Part shown: positions 8,636 through 17,827 of the stretch, piece after piece | Position numbering within the stretch: the stretch's first letter is position 1 | Layout: every line of letters begins with the position of its first letter | DNA from: an uncultured cyanobacterium | Lineage (GTDB): Bacteria; Cyanobacteriota; Cyanobacteriia; Cyanobacteriales; Chroococcidiopsidaceae | NCBI GenBank assembly: GCA_946221495.1 | Contig: CAMIFA010000019.1 | Coordinates: forward strand, 1 to 45,933 | Direction: 5' to 3' | DNA length: 45,933 nt | The notes under the pieces: model-generated | The model's input: the letters and a program-made list of their open reading frames with translations, nothing else | Databases searched by the model: none | Told to the model about the DNA's origin: nothing | Position numbers and translations under genes: made by a program

Positions 8636-9829
8636 ATGAAAAGATGTCTTGGTTATCTTTCTGGAGGACCGCGAGCTTCCACTAATCCTGAAGCAGAAGC
8701 TGGTGGTCCTCGCGCCCACATCCTGGGAGTAACAAGGGCTTTTAAGGCGCTGGGATGGGAGGTCAAACCCTTTATTGTCGGGGATCAAGTACCACAAAAA
8801 TTAGTGACTAAAGGTTCTGAGGAGGCTGTAAGTAGTAACTTTATCACTACACTTGCAATCGATATAGTTCGTATAGCCATAAGCCCTATAAATGCTCGAC
8901 GAGCTTGGCAAGAATTGGGGGGGCAGGTAGATTGGGTGTATGAGCGCTTCGCGGTTCTCCAAAGCTTAGGACAGCAATTTAAAAGTCACAATGTACCGTG
9001 GATTTTGGAGACGAACGCTCCTTTCTACAAAGAAACCAAATCAGAACGGAAAAGCTTGGTACTCTCTGGCTTGGCTCGCCGTGTAGAAGTGCAGAGTTAT
9101 AGAGAGTGCGATGTACTGGTGTGCGTCAGCAATGCTTTAAAAGAAATTGTTGTGCAGGACGCGGGAATCTCGTCAGAAAAGGTACTGGTGATTCCTAACG
9201 GTGTAGATACAGAATTTTTAAATCCAGATAACCAGTCCCCCAAGCGTCTATTTGAAGGGTTCACTCTAGGATTTGTGGGGAACCTTGCTGTCTGGCAGGG
9301 ATTAGACTTGCTACTGAAGACGATAAGCACCTTGCGCGAGGATGAGGGAGTACAGATAAATGTTGTGATTGTCGGTGACGGAATGATGCGAAAGGAGTGG
9401 GAAGCTTTGGCAAGTAATCTGGGATTAAGTTCTCAGGTGCGCTTTATCGGGCAAGTAGCTCAGACGGAAATCCCAGCTCTGATTGCCGGATTTGATATTG
9501 GTTATTCAGGTCATGTTATCAAAGAAGGCGAAGTATACTACTCACCACTCAAGCTTTACGAGTACATGGCAATGGGTAAGCCTGTAGTGGCTTCAGCAGT
9601 GGAAGATGCACGAGCGCTAGTACGCGAAGGAGAAACTGGCTTTTTGTTCGAGCCTGGTGATCTCAACGGCATCAAGCAGGCTCTGCTCAAAGCGTTTGAG
9701 GCTCAAGAAAAGTTAAGTCAAATGGGACAGATGGCTCGTGCAGAGGTTGTGGCTAATCACAGCTGGCAGGCTCGCGTGCAGATGATAATCGCAGGAGTTG
9801 AGCAAATATTGAAGTTGAATAAGCAGTAA
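8636..9829 (+). CDS. Family 4 glycosyltransferase (GT-B fold), second of a pair
   Basis: A 397-residue GT4 enzyme. The N-terminal half contains GGPRAHILGVTRAFKALGWEV, a glycine-rich acceptor loop. The C-terminal half contains LVIPNGVDTEFLNPD, FVGNLAVWQGLDLLLKTI and, around residue 302, SPLKLYEYMAMGKPVVAS, the donor-binding E(x)7E-like region (KLYEYMAMGKPVVASAVED). Its ATG directly abuts the stop of the preceding transferase with no spacer. The two proteins are not close copies, so this is a functional pair rather than a duplication, probably adding successive sugars to one glycan or lipid. No flippase, polymerase or sugar-nucleotide gene lies nearby, so the product is unknown. Confidence 0.88.
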   Translation: MKRCLGYLSGGPRASTNPEAEAGGPRAHILGVTRAFKALGWEVKPFIVGDQVPQKLVTKGSEEAVSSNFITTLAIDIVRIAISPINARRAWQELGGQVDWVYERFAVLQSLGQQFKSHNVPWILETNAPFYKETKSERKSLVLSGLARRVEVQSYRECDVLVCVSNALKEIVVQDAGISSEKVLVIPNGVDTEFLNPDNQSPKRLFEGFTLGFVGNLAVWQGLDLLLKTISTLREDEGVQINVVIVGDGMMRKEWEALASNLGLSSQVRFIGQVAQTEIPALIAGFDIGYSGHVIKEGEVYYSPLKLYEYMAMGKPVVASAVEDARALVREGETGFLFEPGDLNGIKQALLKAFEAQEKLSQMGQMARAEVVANHSWQARVQMIIAGVEQILKLNKQ

Positions 9830-10118
9830 GGGGCAATCAACTTGCTAGTAATTTGCTATAAATTAAAGCCTTAAATACAAGTATAAAGTTTGGGCAATTT
9901 AATTTTTTAGTGTGTTTCAGCTCAAGTGATTGTAAGAGTAGTTACTTGGTAATTTGGGCTGATCGCCCTAGATAGTAACCATAACCACTAGTTTCTATAA
10001 TCAAGCCAAAGTACAAGGAATAAAAGATAATTGTCGTATCTGCTTTACTACAACTCACCATGACTGAGGCAAACTTGCTGTAGTATTTGGGGTAAAAGTC
10101 GTATATCGGGTGAAGCCG

Positions 10119-10823
10119 ATGCAACAGCTCCTCAGTTTTAATTGGAAAAAGTACCTGCAACGCCTAATTCTGCCAATGGCGTTACTGATTATAAACCTAT
10201 TCGTAGCAATGCCTGCAAGCGCTACAGGCGTTTATCAAATACCGAATCTTTCAACAGGCGATTCCACTTGGGTGATCGATCAAGCTGAAGTTTTAAGCCG
10301 GATCAGCGAAGGTCAAATTAGCAACAAGCTAGATAATTTGGCAAAGCAAACTGGCAATGAAGTGAGACTTGTTACCATCCGCCGTCTTGACTACGGCGAA
10401 ACCGCAGATAGTTTTGCCGATAAGCTATTTGAGAAATGGTTTCCGACAACAGCAGCGCAAGCGAATCAAACTTTATTGCTAATCGATACTCTTAGTAATG
10501 CTACAGCAATTCGCACTGGCGACACAAAGGCATTGCTAACTGATGACATTGCCAAAAGTGTTATTGCGGAAACAGTATTAGCACCACTGCGTTCTGGCGA
10601 CAAATATAACCAGGCTTTTCTAGATGCCAGCGATCGCTTAGTTGCCGTATTATCAGGTAAGCCTGATCCTGGTCCACCGCAAATTGCTCAAGCAGTTGAC
10701 GTAGCAAGCTCATTTAAAAAGGCAGAAGAAACAGACACTAATAGTGCGACTATCTGGGTAATTGGGCTTTTGCTTGCTGCCACAATTATTCCGATGGCGA
10801 CATACTATTTGTATGTCAAGTGA
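10119..10823 (+). CDS. psb32: TPM-domain protein, Psb32-like
   Basis: A 234-residue protein from the ATG at 10119. An in-frame GTG at 10110 lies three codons earlier, but GGTGAA is better placed as the ribosome site for 10119. A cleavable signal peptide ends near AMPASA (about residue 36). The TPM domain (about 50-170) contains TWVIDQAEVLS, GNEVRLVTIRRLDYGETADSFADKLFEKWFP and TGDTKALLTDD. A C-terminal membrane anchor occupies about 208-231. Cyanobacterial proteins with this plan correspond to Psb32 (Synechocystis Sll1390), a thylakoid-lumen protein involved in protection and repair of photosystem II. The symbol rests on architecture, not on a search. It is convergent with the DUF4346 gene, 7 nt apart. 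Confidence 0.8.
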   Translation: MQQLLSFNWKKYLQRLILPMALLIINLFVAMPASATGVYQIPNLSTGDSTWVIDQAEVLSRISEGQISNKLDNLAKQTGNEVRLVTIRRLDYGETADSFADKLFEKWFPTTAAQANQTLLLIDTLSNATAIRTGDTKALLTDDIAKSVIAETVLAPLRSGDKYNQAFLDASDRLVAVLSGKPDPGPPQIAQAVDVASSFKKAEETDTNSATIWVIGLLLAATIIPMATYYLYVK

Positions 10824-10830
10824 GCTCTTC

Positions 10831-11214
10831 TTAGTCCTGAACGTACTCTTGCTGATTTACTAAAGCAATTTCAGCCCGGACAAATTCTCGCCCCAGATAA
10901 GCAGCATGATCTAAGCGAGTAACAAGACTGGGCTGATTTTCTTCAAAAATCTTGACGCAAAGTTCTTTCGCGGTTCTGCCACTAAATATTGTGGTGTGAG
11001 TTCGTTCTACCTTGCCACGTACTGGAATTGGCTTACCTGTTTCTGGATCGACTGCTAAACCGCGATCGTTAATTACATTCGTGAAATGTTTAGCACAAAT
11101 TAGTCCTGCTTCCGAATCTAGATAAATAATGAAATATCCACCATGATCTAAATCAATATAACGCTGAGAAAGCTTATCATCAATCGCAGCTAAGTCTTCA
11201 AGGATTTGAGGCAT
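10831..11214 (-). CDS. DUF4346 family protein
   Basis: A 127-residue soluble protein without signal or membrane segment. Recognisable pieces are HGGYFIIYLDSEAGLICAKHF, GLAVDPETGKPIPVRG, FSGRTAKELCVKI and the end LDHAAYLGREFVRAEIAL...YVQD. This corresponds to DUF4346, which in archaea is fused to dihydropteroate-synthase-like domains and in cyanobacteria occurs alone. Its function is unknown. The association with pterin enzymes suggests a folate or pterin link, which is inference only. It stands alone, convergent with the Psb32-like gene. Confidence 0.75.
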   Translation of the reverse strand: MPQILEDLAAIDDKLSQRYIDLDHGGYFIIYLDSEAGLICAKHFTNVINDRGLAVDPETGKPIPVRGKVERTHTTIFSGRTAKELCVKIFEENQPSLVTRLDHAAYLGREFVRAEIALVNQQEYVQD

Positions 11215-11533
11215 AGTCAGTTATTAACTGAATTTTTATCAACAGTCGAGAATTAATTTGTAAACAACTTTACACTCTTCCAGTTTAATTCTTCCTTGTC
11301 TATCTTGTCCTGTGTCCTCCACATCGAATGAGGTTAAAGGCGCAGCAAGGTGATTTCTGTATACTTTTGCTAAGTTTAGTTTACTACTGTAGAGTTTATA
11401 CCTTGAGTTGAGAGGCTTTTGGCTTTAAGTTTAATCTGCGTAATCTCCGCATCCGCAAACCTACGGTGTACAAAGTAACAAAAGCAAAAATATAACTGTT
11501 TATATTAAAGTCCTCTAGGCTTACTAACTATAT
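11215..11533. other. Intergenic stretch without recognised features
   Basis: About 320 nt between the divergent DUF4346 start and the frameshifted secreted-protein gene. It must hold both promoters. I see no convincing inverted repeat, tandem repeat or coding remnant. Confidence 0.5.
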
Positions 11534-12240
11534 ATGAATCACTTACGAAACACAGCGCTATTCTGTTGGGGTAGCGGCTATTGCTATGGCTCCTGTTGTT
11601 GCACAAGCTCAAACTTGTGCTAATCCCAGCCAAACACCATTGACTAAAGCTAGACTCGATCAAATTGCCACTAGCCAAGGGATATCACTATCTCAAGTTG
11701 GAGTTAAATTTGAAAGGTTTGCAGTAAATACAATAAGACCAGGTAATCCGGTTCCCTCAAATAACAGATTTTTTCCCTCACCGCTAAGGCAAGCCATAAA
11801 AGGTATAGGTAATGTAGAACCCGATGGGGTAGTTCCGCTTGTAGTTTCTATAATTCCTTTTCTTAACCCTCAGACATACGCAGATGGAATCTTTTACGAA
11901 TCAAAGGCAGTAAAAGGTACTTTGTTGCCTCCGAACCACCAGGACTATCAAATTCTTGGTTTTCTGGATGTTCTTGGTAGAAATCCTGCTCGTGCTGCGG
12001 GTGAAAACCCAGCGATTGTTTTCATGACTACATCTGATGTACATAAGATAAGTAAAAAAACACTTACTGAAGCTACCCGAAGGGATATAGGAGTCTGGCA
12101 TTCTTATAGGGTGCGAAGTGAAACCACAATCTGGCGATCTTCAAATGGGTCAAGCTGTACCAAGAAATCCTCTTGTGTATTTATTCAATATAAGGTTCCC
12201 AACAGGTTATGGTGAACCTGGAAGCGTTGGCAGGATATAG
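11534..12240 (+). pseudogene. Frameshifted secreted protein of unknown family
   Basis: The central frame (ATG 11586 to TGA 12215) lacks a sensible start: it begins in the middle of a signal peptide. Joining the ATG at 11534 (MNHLRNTAL) to SVGVAAIAMAPVVAQAQTC by skipping one base near 11561 restores a normal signal peptide. At the other end, skipping one base near 12110 continues as CEVKPQSGDLQMGQAVPRN ... TGYGEPGSVGRI with TAG at 12238-12240. This reads like protein, whereas the uncorrected tail is Ser/Cys-rich. The corrected stop lies 4 nt before the next ATG (12245), typical operon spacing. The repaired product would be about 234 residues and exported. I do not recognise its family. Two single-base insertions mean either a real pseudogene or sequencing errors. 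Confidence 0.6.
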
Positions 12241-12244
12241 ACGA

Positions 12245-12889
12245 ATGTCCATATATTTTGTCAGAGCAGAAGGGATGCCTCTAGAGCAGCGCAGAGGGCT
12301 GGAAACAATTGATCGCAATATTCTGGTTATCCTTGTTCAAGCACCTGTTGAACCAGTCGCACAAGCATTCAGCACTTTAAAGCAGATGAATGTCTGGGTA
12401 CGCGATGCGTATGACCACGAAATTACTATACACAAGGAAAGCACCTTTGTTTTTCAGTTGCGGGGGCATCCTTGGAGCATAGTTTATAAACCCTGTCTGG
12501 GAGCGGTGCGGCTCTACCTAACAGAAGAAGATGCCCGAAGTCTCTCCGAGTCACTAGCTACTTCTGCTATTTATTACACGCGCAGCGACACTTGTGGCAC
12601 TCTTGAATACCACCTATACCAGAATGGTGTTTTGCAAGAAAAACTGTTATTTGAAGAGGGAGTTTTAATTGAATTTCAGTCTCAGCTACGCTCCTTGGAA
12701 GCCAGGGATATTCAAAGTACCTACACATTTACGATGAAATTCTTATGCGAGCAGGATGCTTATGTTCCGAATTTAGTTGAGATGGAAGATTTAATTGTAG
12801 AACAACGTATAACTTTAGGCATCGAGAACTTGATGCCTGATGAAATTGAACGCATGGATTACTTAGCACAACAGCAAGAATTAAAATAA
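12245..12889 (+). CDS. Unknown protein, second gene of a three-gene cluster
   Basis: A 214-residue protein from the ATG at 12245 (MSIYFVRAEGMPLEQRRG). An ATG at 12209 in the same frame adds 12 residues that overlap the corrected end of the previous gene, so the later start is preferred. It has no signal peptide, membrane segment or repeat, and is acidic overall. Noticeable stretches are RNILVILVQAPVEPVAQAF, VVYKP-like WSIVYKPCLGAVRLYL and, near the end, SLEARDIQSTYTFTMKFLCEQDAYVP. I do not recognise the family. It ends 13 nt before the TPR gene, whose ribosome site AAGGAG directly follows its stop, so the cluster 11534-13385 is probably one transcript. A role linked to the secreted neighbours is inference. 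Confidence 0.7.
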   Translation: MSIYFVRAEGMPLEQRRGLETIDRNILVILVQAPVEPVAQAFSTLKQMNVWVRDAYDHEITIHKESTFVFQLRGHPWSIVYKPCLGAVRLYLTEEDARSLSESLATSAIYYTRSDTCGTLEYHLYQNGVLQEKLLFEEGVLIEFQSQLRSLEARDIQSTYTFTMKFLCEQDAYVPNLVEMEDLIVEQRITLGIENLMPDEIERMDYLAQQQELK

Positions 12890-12902
12890 GGAGTAATTTT
12901 AA

Positions 12903-13385
12903 ATGAAAAAAACAAAAAAGCGCCTTTACTTTATATTTGGCTTATGTTCTGCGGCTATAATTTGCCCCACAATTTTTTATTCTGTAGCGAAAGCTCAGGA
13001 ACAGTCGGGTTGCCTTACAGTTGATCCATCAGGGCAGGTCACTATTGTAAATGGTTCATGTAGTCCAAGTAGTCAAGGGCAGGAGTCAGAATCTATGGCA
13101 AATGCTGAAGAGTTTTTCCAACGCGGACGCGAGTTCGATAGCCAGGGTCAATCTCAAGAGGCACTTGCTGAATATACTAAAGCTATCGAGCTTGACCCGA
13201 ACCATGTGAAAGCTTATTTCTACCGAAGTAATCTTCTAGCTTTAGTGGGGGAACCGCAAAAGGGAATTGAGGATGCACAGAAAGCTACGGCGATCCTTGA
13301 ATCTAGAGGACAATCACAATGGGCTGAAGCGATGCGGCAACACGAACAAATGATTCGAGAAGGCATTGAAGAAGGTGAATGGTGA
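12903..13385 (+). CDS. Exported TPR-repeat protein
   Basis: A 160-residue protein with an N-terminal signal sequence (MKKTKKRLYFIFGLCSAAIICPTIF, cleavage near AKAQ). A Ser/Gln-rich spacer containing two cysteines follows, then about two TPR units at residues 66-145: FFQRGREFDSQGQSQEALAEYTKAIELDPNHVKAYFYRSN and the following helix pair. TPRs bind partner proteins; this would act in the periplasm or lumen. Ribosome site AAGGAG lies 10 nt before the ATG. It is the last gene of the cluster and is followed by a terminator at 13450-13483. Confidence 0.82.
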   Translation: MKKTKKRLYFIFGLCSAAIICPTIFYSVAKAQEQSGCLTVDPSGQVTIVNGSCSPSSQGQESESMANAEEFFQRGREFDSQGQSQEALAEYTKAIELDPNHVKAYFYRSNLLALVGEPQKGIEDAQKATAILESRGQSQWAEAMRQHEQMIREGIEEGEW

Positions 13386-13449
13386 ATTTTAGTGACTGAG
13401 ATATTGAGCGCTGGTAGTTCAATGGAGAAATTTTAATAACAGCAGGAAT

Positions 13450-13483
13450 AAATGCCGAACAAATCGTTTTTGCTCGGCATTTT
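13450..13483 (+). terminator. Hairpin terminator after the TPR gene
   Basis: The perfect 9-bp stem AAATGCCGA (13450-13458) / TCGGCATTT (13474-13482) encloses a 15-nt loop and ends in a short T run. The stem starts with AAA on the left, so it could also stop the convergent FemAB-like gene transcript from the other strand (bidirectional). Confidence 0.7.
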
Positions 13484-13499
13484 CGGTTATCACTTTTCT

Positions 13500-14681
13500 C
13501 TAAGAATCTCGTTTACTGAACGGTAACTGGGCATTAATCGCGTCTATCTCTTGCTGTTCTAATTGGTTGACCTCCCTAATATAAGGATGCAGAATTTGGT
13601 CGAGGCGGCGGTTGTAAAAGCGGTGGAGACTGTGATTAGGACTGGCGGGGAAACCGCGACGTTTTTTGTGTCGTCCACCAGCACCCGGATCAAAGGTTTG
13701 AATGTTGTGCGCGATCGCCCATTCAATTGGTGTGTAATAGCAAGCATCAAAGTGTAGACAGTCAATGTCTTGAAAACTACCCCAGTAACGCCCATACAAG
13801 CGATCGCCCTTAGTTAAGCAAAACGACATCCCTACAGGCTGGCTATTATTCCCCTCAGAGTATGCAGCAACAAACAACACTCGATGCCGATAATTATTAT
13901 TTAGCTGCTCAAAAAACCGCTTTGTCAGGTACTTACTACCCCACCAACCAAATTTGTCACAAGTATCAGCATAAAAGTTGTACATCAAGGGAAACAGCGA
14001 CTTTGGAATCTCATCTCCCGTCAATGTTCGCAGTTGCAAATTTGCTGTGCCTACAGCTTTCCGTTCCCGTTTAATATTGCGGCGCTGGTTGGCGTTAAAT
14101 ACTCCTAAGTAATCATCAAAAGTATCAAAACCTAAATTCTGCCAAACAAAACTGTGGTGTAGCCAAGAAGTGAAACCGAGTTTTTCCATTCTTAGCCGCC
14201 ACTGCGGATCTACATAAAGGAAATTACAGCCAGAGATCCGGTGGCGATCGCAGAAAACATCAATCGCTTCTACCATCATCTGAGTAATTTCGTCTTCATC
14301 TTCTCCTGGTGCAATTAAAAAGCGATATCCCTCAGCAGGCGTGAATGGCGACATTCCCAGCAGCTTTGGATAATACTGCACACCTATCCGTTGCGCTAAA
14401 TCTGCCCACTGGTGGTCAAATACAAATTCACCCTGACTATGACCTTTAAGATAAAGCGGCGCAGCAGCAATTAGAGATCGTTCTCGCCAGATCGTCAAAT
14501 GATTCGGTAACCAACCCGCCCTAGCAGTTGCACTACCAGAGGCTTCTAGATTGTTTAACCAATTCCACTCAAAAAACGGCGTAGCAAGCGGCATAGCCAA
14601 AGCATCCCACTCCGACTGCGGCACAGAGGCAATTTTGTTAATCCAAGCAACAGAATATCGAGGCTTCAGTTGTTCCACCAT
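13500..14681 (-). CDS. FemAB-like peptidoglycan biosynthesis/recognition family protein (GNAT fold)
   Basis: A 393-residue soluble protein matching the PF04339 (DUF482) family. Recognisable regions are TPFFEWNWLNNLEASGSA, NHLTIWRERSLIAAAPLYLK, FVFDHQWADLAQRIGVQYYPKL, NANQRRNIKRERKAV and, near the end, FDPGAGGRHKKRRGFPASPNHSLHRF, with the conserved QRRNIKRER and PGAGG-KxxRGF signatures. The double-GNAT fold is related to FemX/FemA aminoacyl transferases. The substrate of this branch is not established. It is transcribed alone towards the shared terminator at 13450-13483. The annotation is strong at family level only. Confidence 0.88.
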   Translation of the reverse strand: MVEQLKPRYSVAWINKIASVPQSEWDALAMPLATPFFEWNWLNNLEASGSATARAGWLPNHLTIWRERSLIAAAPLYLKGHSQGEFVFDHQWADLAQRIGVQYYPKLLGMSPFTPAEGYRFLIAPGEDEDEITQMMVEAIDVFCDRHRISGCNFLYVDPQWRLRMEKLGFTSWLHHSFVWQNLGFDTFDDYLGVFNANQRRNIKRERKAVGTANLQLRTLTGDEIPKSLFPLMYNFYADTCDKFGWWGSKYLTKRFFEQLNNNYRHRVLFVAAYSEGNNSQPVGMSFCLTKGDRLYGRYWGSFQDIDCLHFDACYYTPIEWAIAHNIQTFDPGAGGRHKKRRGFPASPNHSLHRFYNRRLDQILHPYIREVNQLEQQEIDAINAQLPFSKRDS

Positions 14682-14762
14682 AGCCAGAGAGTAAAACTTT
14701 ATCTAGGGTAATTCAATCTCTACAACCCTTGCAGAAGAGAGAGTAAAAAATCGCTTGCTTAG

Positions 14763-14790
14763 TCAATGGTCATTAATCATTAGTCACTAG
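14763..14790. repeat. Heptanucleotide tandem repeat (TCAYTRG-type STRR), four units
   Basis: Units TCAATGG, TCATTAA, TCATTAG and TCACTAG lie back to back between two genes. They belong to the same family as the five-unit array at 20657-20691. Short tandemly repeated heptamers of this type are well known in cyanobacterial intergenic DNA. Confidence 0.8.
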
Positions 14791-14854
14791 TCAGAAAACT
14801 TTTTAGATGTATATTCTGCTACTTTTGTGGGCAAAAAAGCTATTGATTTTAAGA

Positions 14855-15556
14855 TTAAAGGCGCTGTAGGCGATAGTGTAAAAAAACTTCCTGTCCTATT
14901 GTCTTAGCTTCTAATAGTTCCAGGCGCGGAGCTAGTGGAGGCGAAAATCCTGCTCCATCTACTGGTGTAGGTGCAGTTGCGCCGCCTAAAATGACCGGAC
15001 AAAGAGTAAGCCACAACTCATCAATTAAGTCACCCGCTATCAAAGAGGCGACTAATTGACCGCCACCTAGTACCGCCAAGCGAGATAAACCCTGATTTAC
15101 CATTTGTTGTAAGGCAGCTATCCAGTCAATTGTAAGTGAGTCAGGCGTTTCATAAACAAGAATTTGCTCAAAAAATTCTGGACATTGTTGCCACTGCTGC
15201 GCGCCCGTTGCTGTTGTTAGTAACCAACGCTCTACTGGTTGACGAAAAAAGCGTAATTGTGCGTCAATGTTAGCTGTTCGGGAAGCGACAATCTGGATCG
15301 GCTGAGGTGGTAAATTTTGCTGGGATCTTTGTTGAACCAAAGAGGGTTGAGAAACTCTGAGTGTTGTTCCATAAGCACGTAGAGTTCCAGCACCGAATAA
15401 AACACCGTCACAAGCAGCTATTTGTTGTTCTAGATGTGCTTTATCCTCTTTTGAAGTAAAGCGAGCTGGCGATCGCTCTACATCCGCAATTTTGCCATCA
15501 GCGCTCATTGCTAAAATAACTGTGGTATGAGGACGATTTTTTTGATTGGCAGCCAT
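14855..15556 (-). CDS. RibD C-terminal-type reductase
   Basis: The 233-residue protein consists of the RibD_C/dihydrofolate-reductase-like fold alone. The N-terminus reads TTVILAMSADGKIADVERSPARFTSKED, then GVLFGAGTLRAYGTTL. The NADPH-binding end is LAVLGGGQLVASLIAGDLIDELWLTLCPVILGGATAPT. In riboflavin synthesis this domain reduces the pyrimidine ribose side chain. No deaminase domain is attached, so it may be a stand-alone riboflavin reductase or a related pteridine reductase. The start MAANQKN is preceded by AATTTACTAATA, a weak ribosome site. It is divergent from the histidine kinase at 15836, with 279 nt between. Confidence 0.85.
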   Translation of the reverse strand: MAANQKNRPHTTVILAMSADGKIADVERSPARFTSKEDKAHLEQQIAACDGVLFGAGTLRAYGTTLRVSQPSLVQQRSQQNLPPQPIQIVASRTANIDAQLRFFRQPVERWLLTTATGAQQWQQCPEFFEQILVYETPDSLTIDWIAALQQMVNQGLSRLAVLGGGQLVASLIAGDLIDELWLTLCPVILGGATAPTPVDGAGFSPPLAPRLELLEAKTIGQEVFLHYRLQRL

Positions 15557-15835
15557 TATTAGTAAATTTAAACTCTTTGTTATTGTTTATACAGCAGGTA
15601 TTCACGATTAGTTATAAAGGATGTGTGATTAAAGTAGAGAATGTAAGTAAGGAAGTATTTTAGATTTACAAATATATTTAGTGAAAGCATCCGGAGATTT
15701 AAGATTGCAGTTGGTAGATAGTAAAAGTAAGATGCACTTGCCGAGAAAAGAAGTTTTTTAGTAAATAAATGTCTTGTCTAGTTAGTCTATTTGAGGGTTA
15801 TTGCTGCTGGTTGCATCTGCCGTGAAGGAATTCCT

Positions 15836-17827
15836 ATGGCTAAACCTGGTCAATCGTCATTTCGCCGCATCCTATTATCGAGGATCTTGCTTCTCAGCGT
15901 ACCGATTTTATTTATCGGAGAAGCGATAACCTTTAGGAAGGCACGTTCTAGCCTCTTAGAAACCGCCCGTCAGAACTTAACCGAGAGCGCTGTTAGGAAA
16001 GGACAGAGTATTAGTGATGCGATCGCCGCTTTGAAAACAACTGTACTAATGGCAAGTCAAACAAGTGTTTTACAAGAAGGGACAAAAAACGCTCAACAAT
16101 TTCTCAATCAGCTAGCAGCACAACAGCCAAGAATTATTCAATGTATTCAGCTTACGGATCTTGAAAGTAACAAAATTATTGCCAGCACTTGTGGTAACAA
16201 ACATATTAGTTCTTATAATGAACACGATGATTGGTGGTCTTACCAGCAAAAACAACTACCAAATTTTCAAGATATTCAGATCAAACCTTTATTGAAGCCT
16301 AATAGAGCGCAGGCTAGCCGTCGTCAAGGTCAGCTAAGGTTACTATTGTGTGCTCCGGTCTACAATAGCGCTGGTCAACTACGCTACGCTTTAAGTATTC
16401 AAGCTGCTTTACACCAGAAAGATCGCGATCGCCCAGGATCGCTTGCCGGCTCTACTTTAGTAATTGACGACGATGGCACGATTTTGGCACATCCAATCTT
16501 GGAGCGGGTAGGGCGTAATATTGCCCAAGAAGCAGATGCTTTGCATCTGAAAAACATTGTCAGAAACTCAACTGCGAAGCGACAGGATTTTCTGCACTTG
16601 TCTTTTGACAAAAATGGCGAGGAATTTTTAGCTGGCTACACCGCGATTCCTAGTCCAATTACAACTGAGTCAAACCAACACTGGACAATATTAGCTGTTA
16701 CGCGCCTTGATCATGCTTTGTTTGGGCTACGGGACATTAAATTAATTCTATTTTTACTAACAGTGGGCTTGTTAGGAGCAATTCTTTTAGCAACGCAATA
16801 TTTAGCCCGCGATCTTGGTCGTCCTTTAGAAAAATTACGCGATTATGCTTTAAATCTGCAAAGCCACCATGCAGCAGAGCAGGTTCCCCACAACTTCAAA
16901 ATTCGGGAGTATGAGCAACTAGCAGAAGCACTTCTACACATGGTAGAGCGACTAAAAGCATGGGCAGAAGAGATAGAAATGGCTTGGGAAGAAGCACAAG
17001 CTGCTAATAATCTTAAAAGTGAGTTTTTGGCAACAACATCTCATGAATTAAGAACTCCCCTCAATGCAATTATTGGCTGTGTGCGGCTTGTCCGCGATGG
17101 TTGCTGCGATGATCGTGAAGAAGAAATGGAATTTCTAGAACGTGCTGATGAAGCAGCAATTCACTTGTTGGGAATTATTAACGATTTACTTGATGTTGCC
17201 AAAATAGAAGCAGGCAAGCTTTCTATTGTCATGGAACCGATTGATCTATGCCATGTGCTTAAGGAAGTAATTAATATAGAAAGCGTTCAGATTCACCAAA
17301 AAAACTTGCAGCTAATAGTTCCTGATTGGCAAGAACCAATTTTAGTGCTTGCCGATCCCGCAAAGCTGAAGCAGGTACTAATTAATGTAATTGGCAATGC
17401 GGTTAAATTTACCCAGGAAGGAAGTATCACGCTCAAAACGCAGATTGAAGTGGCAGCAAGTAGCGATCGCCCTTCCCAGGCAATTGTCACTGTACAGGAT
17501 ACTGGGGTTGGAGTTGCACCTGAACAACAACACAAATTATTTCGCCCGTTTGTGATGGTGGATGGGACAACGACGCGGAAGTTCGGTGGTACTGGCTTAG
17601 GGCTTGCTATCTCGCGTAACTTAATTGAACTGATGGGAGGAAGTATTATGCTGTGTAGTGCTGGCAGTGGTCAGGGAACAACAGTAGCAATCTCCCTGCC
17701 TTTAATGAATGTCTCACCGTTGTCTCGGTTTGACGAAGCTTTTCCTATGCTAGGAGAATCGCTGCCGAATAAAATTGGCTACATGGCTGGCGTAATAGCT
17801 GATGAAAATCAAAACGGTAAAAGATAA
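15836..17827 (+). CDS. Membrane sensor histidine kinase (Cache-HAMP-HisKA-HATPase)
   Basis: The start at ATG 15836 (MAKPGQSSF) is preferred over a TTG at 15791 because GAAGGA lies 6 nt before it; this gives 663 residues. Order: TM1 about 12-32; an extracytoplasmic Cache-like sensor about 33-298, including LVIDDDGTILAHP; TM2 about 300-325; HAMP; a short coiled coil; HisKA with H403 in SHELRTPLNAIIG; and HATPase_c with NAVKF, DTGVGVAPE and GGTGLGLAISRNLIELMGG. No receiver or output domain is attached and no response regulator gene is adjacent, so it is an orphan kinase. The stimulus is unknown; Cache domains usually bind small metabolites. Confidence 0.93.
   Translation: MAKPGQSSFRRILLSRILLLSVPILFIGEAITFRKARSSLLETARQNLTESAVRKGQSISDAIAALKTTVLMASQTSVLQEGTKNAQQFLNQLAAQQPRIIQCIQLTDLESNKIIASTCGNKHISSYNEHDDWWSYQQKQLPNFQDIQIKPLLKPNRAQASRRQGQLRLLLCAPVYNSAGQLRYALSIQAALHQKDRDRPGSLAGSTLVIDDDGTILAHPILERVGRNIAQEADALHLKNIVRNSTAKRQDFLHLSFDKNGEEFLAGYTAIPSPITTESNQHWTILAVTRLDHALFGLRDIKLILFLLTVGLLGAILLATQYLARDLGRPLEKLRDYALNLQSHHAAEQVPHNFKIREYEQLAEALLHMVERLKAWAEEIEMAWEEAQAANNLKSEFLATTSHELRTPLNAIIGCVRLVRDGCCDDREEEMEFLERADEAAIHLLGIINDLLDVAKIEAGKLSIVMEPIDLCHVLKEVINIESVQIHQKNLQLIVPDWQEPILVLADPAKLKQVLINVIGNAVKFTQEGSITLKTQIEVAASSDRPSQAIVTVQDTGVGVAPEQQHKLFRPFVMVDGTTTRKFGGTGLGLAISRNLIELMGGSIMLCSAGSGQGTTVAISLPLMNVSPLSRFDEAFPMLGESLPNKIGYMAGVIADENQNGKR

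Noticed and set aside
7493..9829. Start of a full exopolysaccharide cluster
   Set aside because: Only two transferases are present; no Wzx/Wzy, ABC exporter or sugar-nucleotide genes are nearby.
14763..14790. Possible CRISPR repeats in the heptamer arrays here and at 20657
   Set aside because: Units are 7 nt with no spacers and no cas genes; they are cyanobacterial tandem heptamers.
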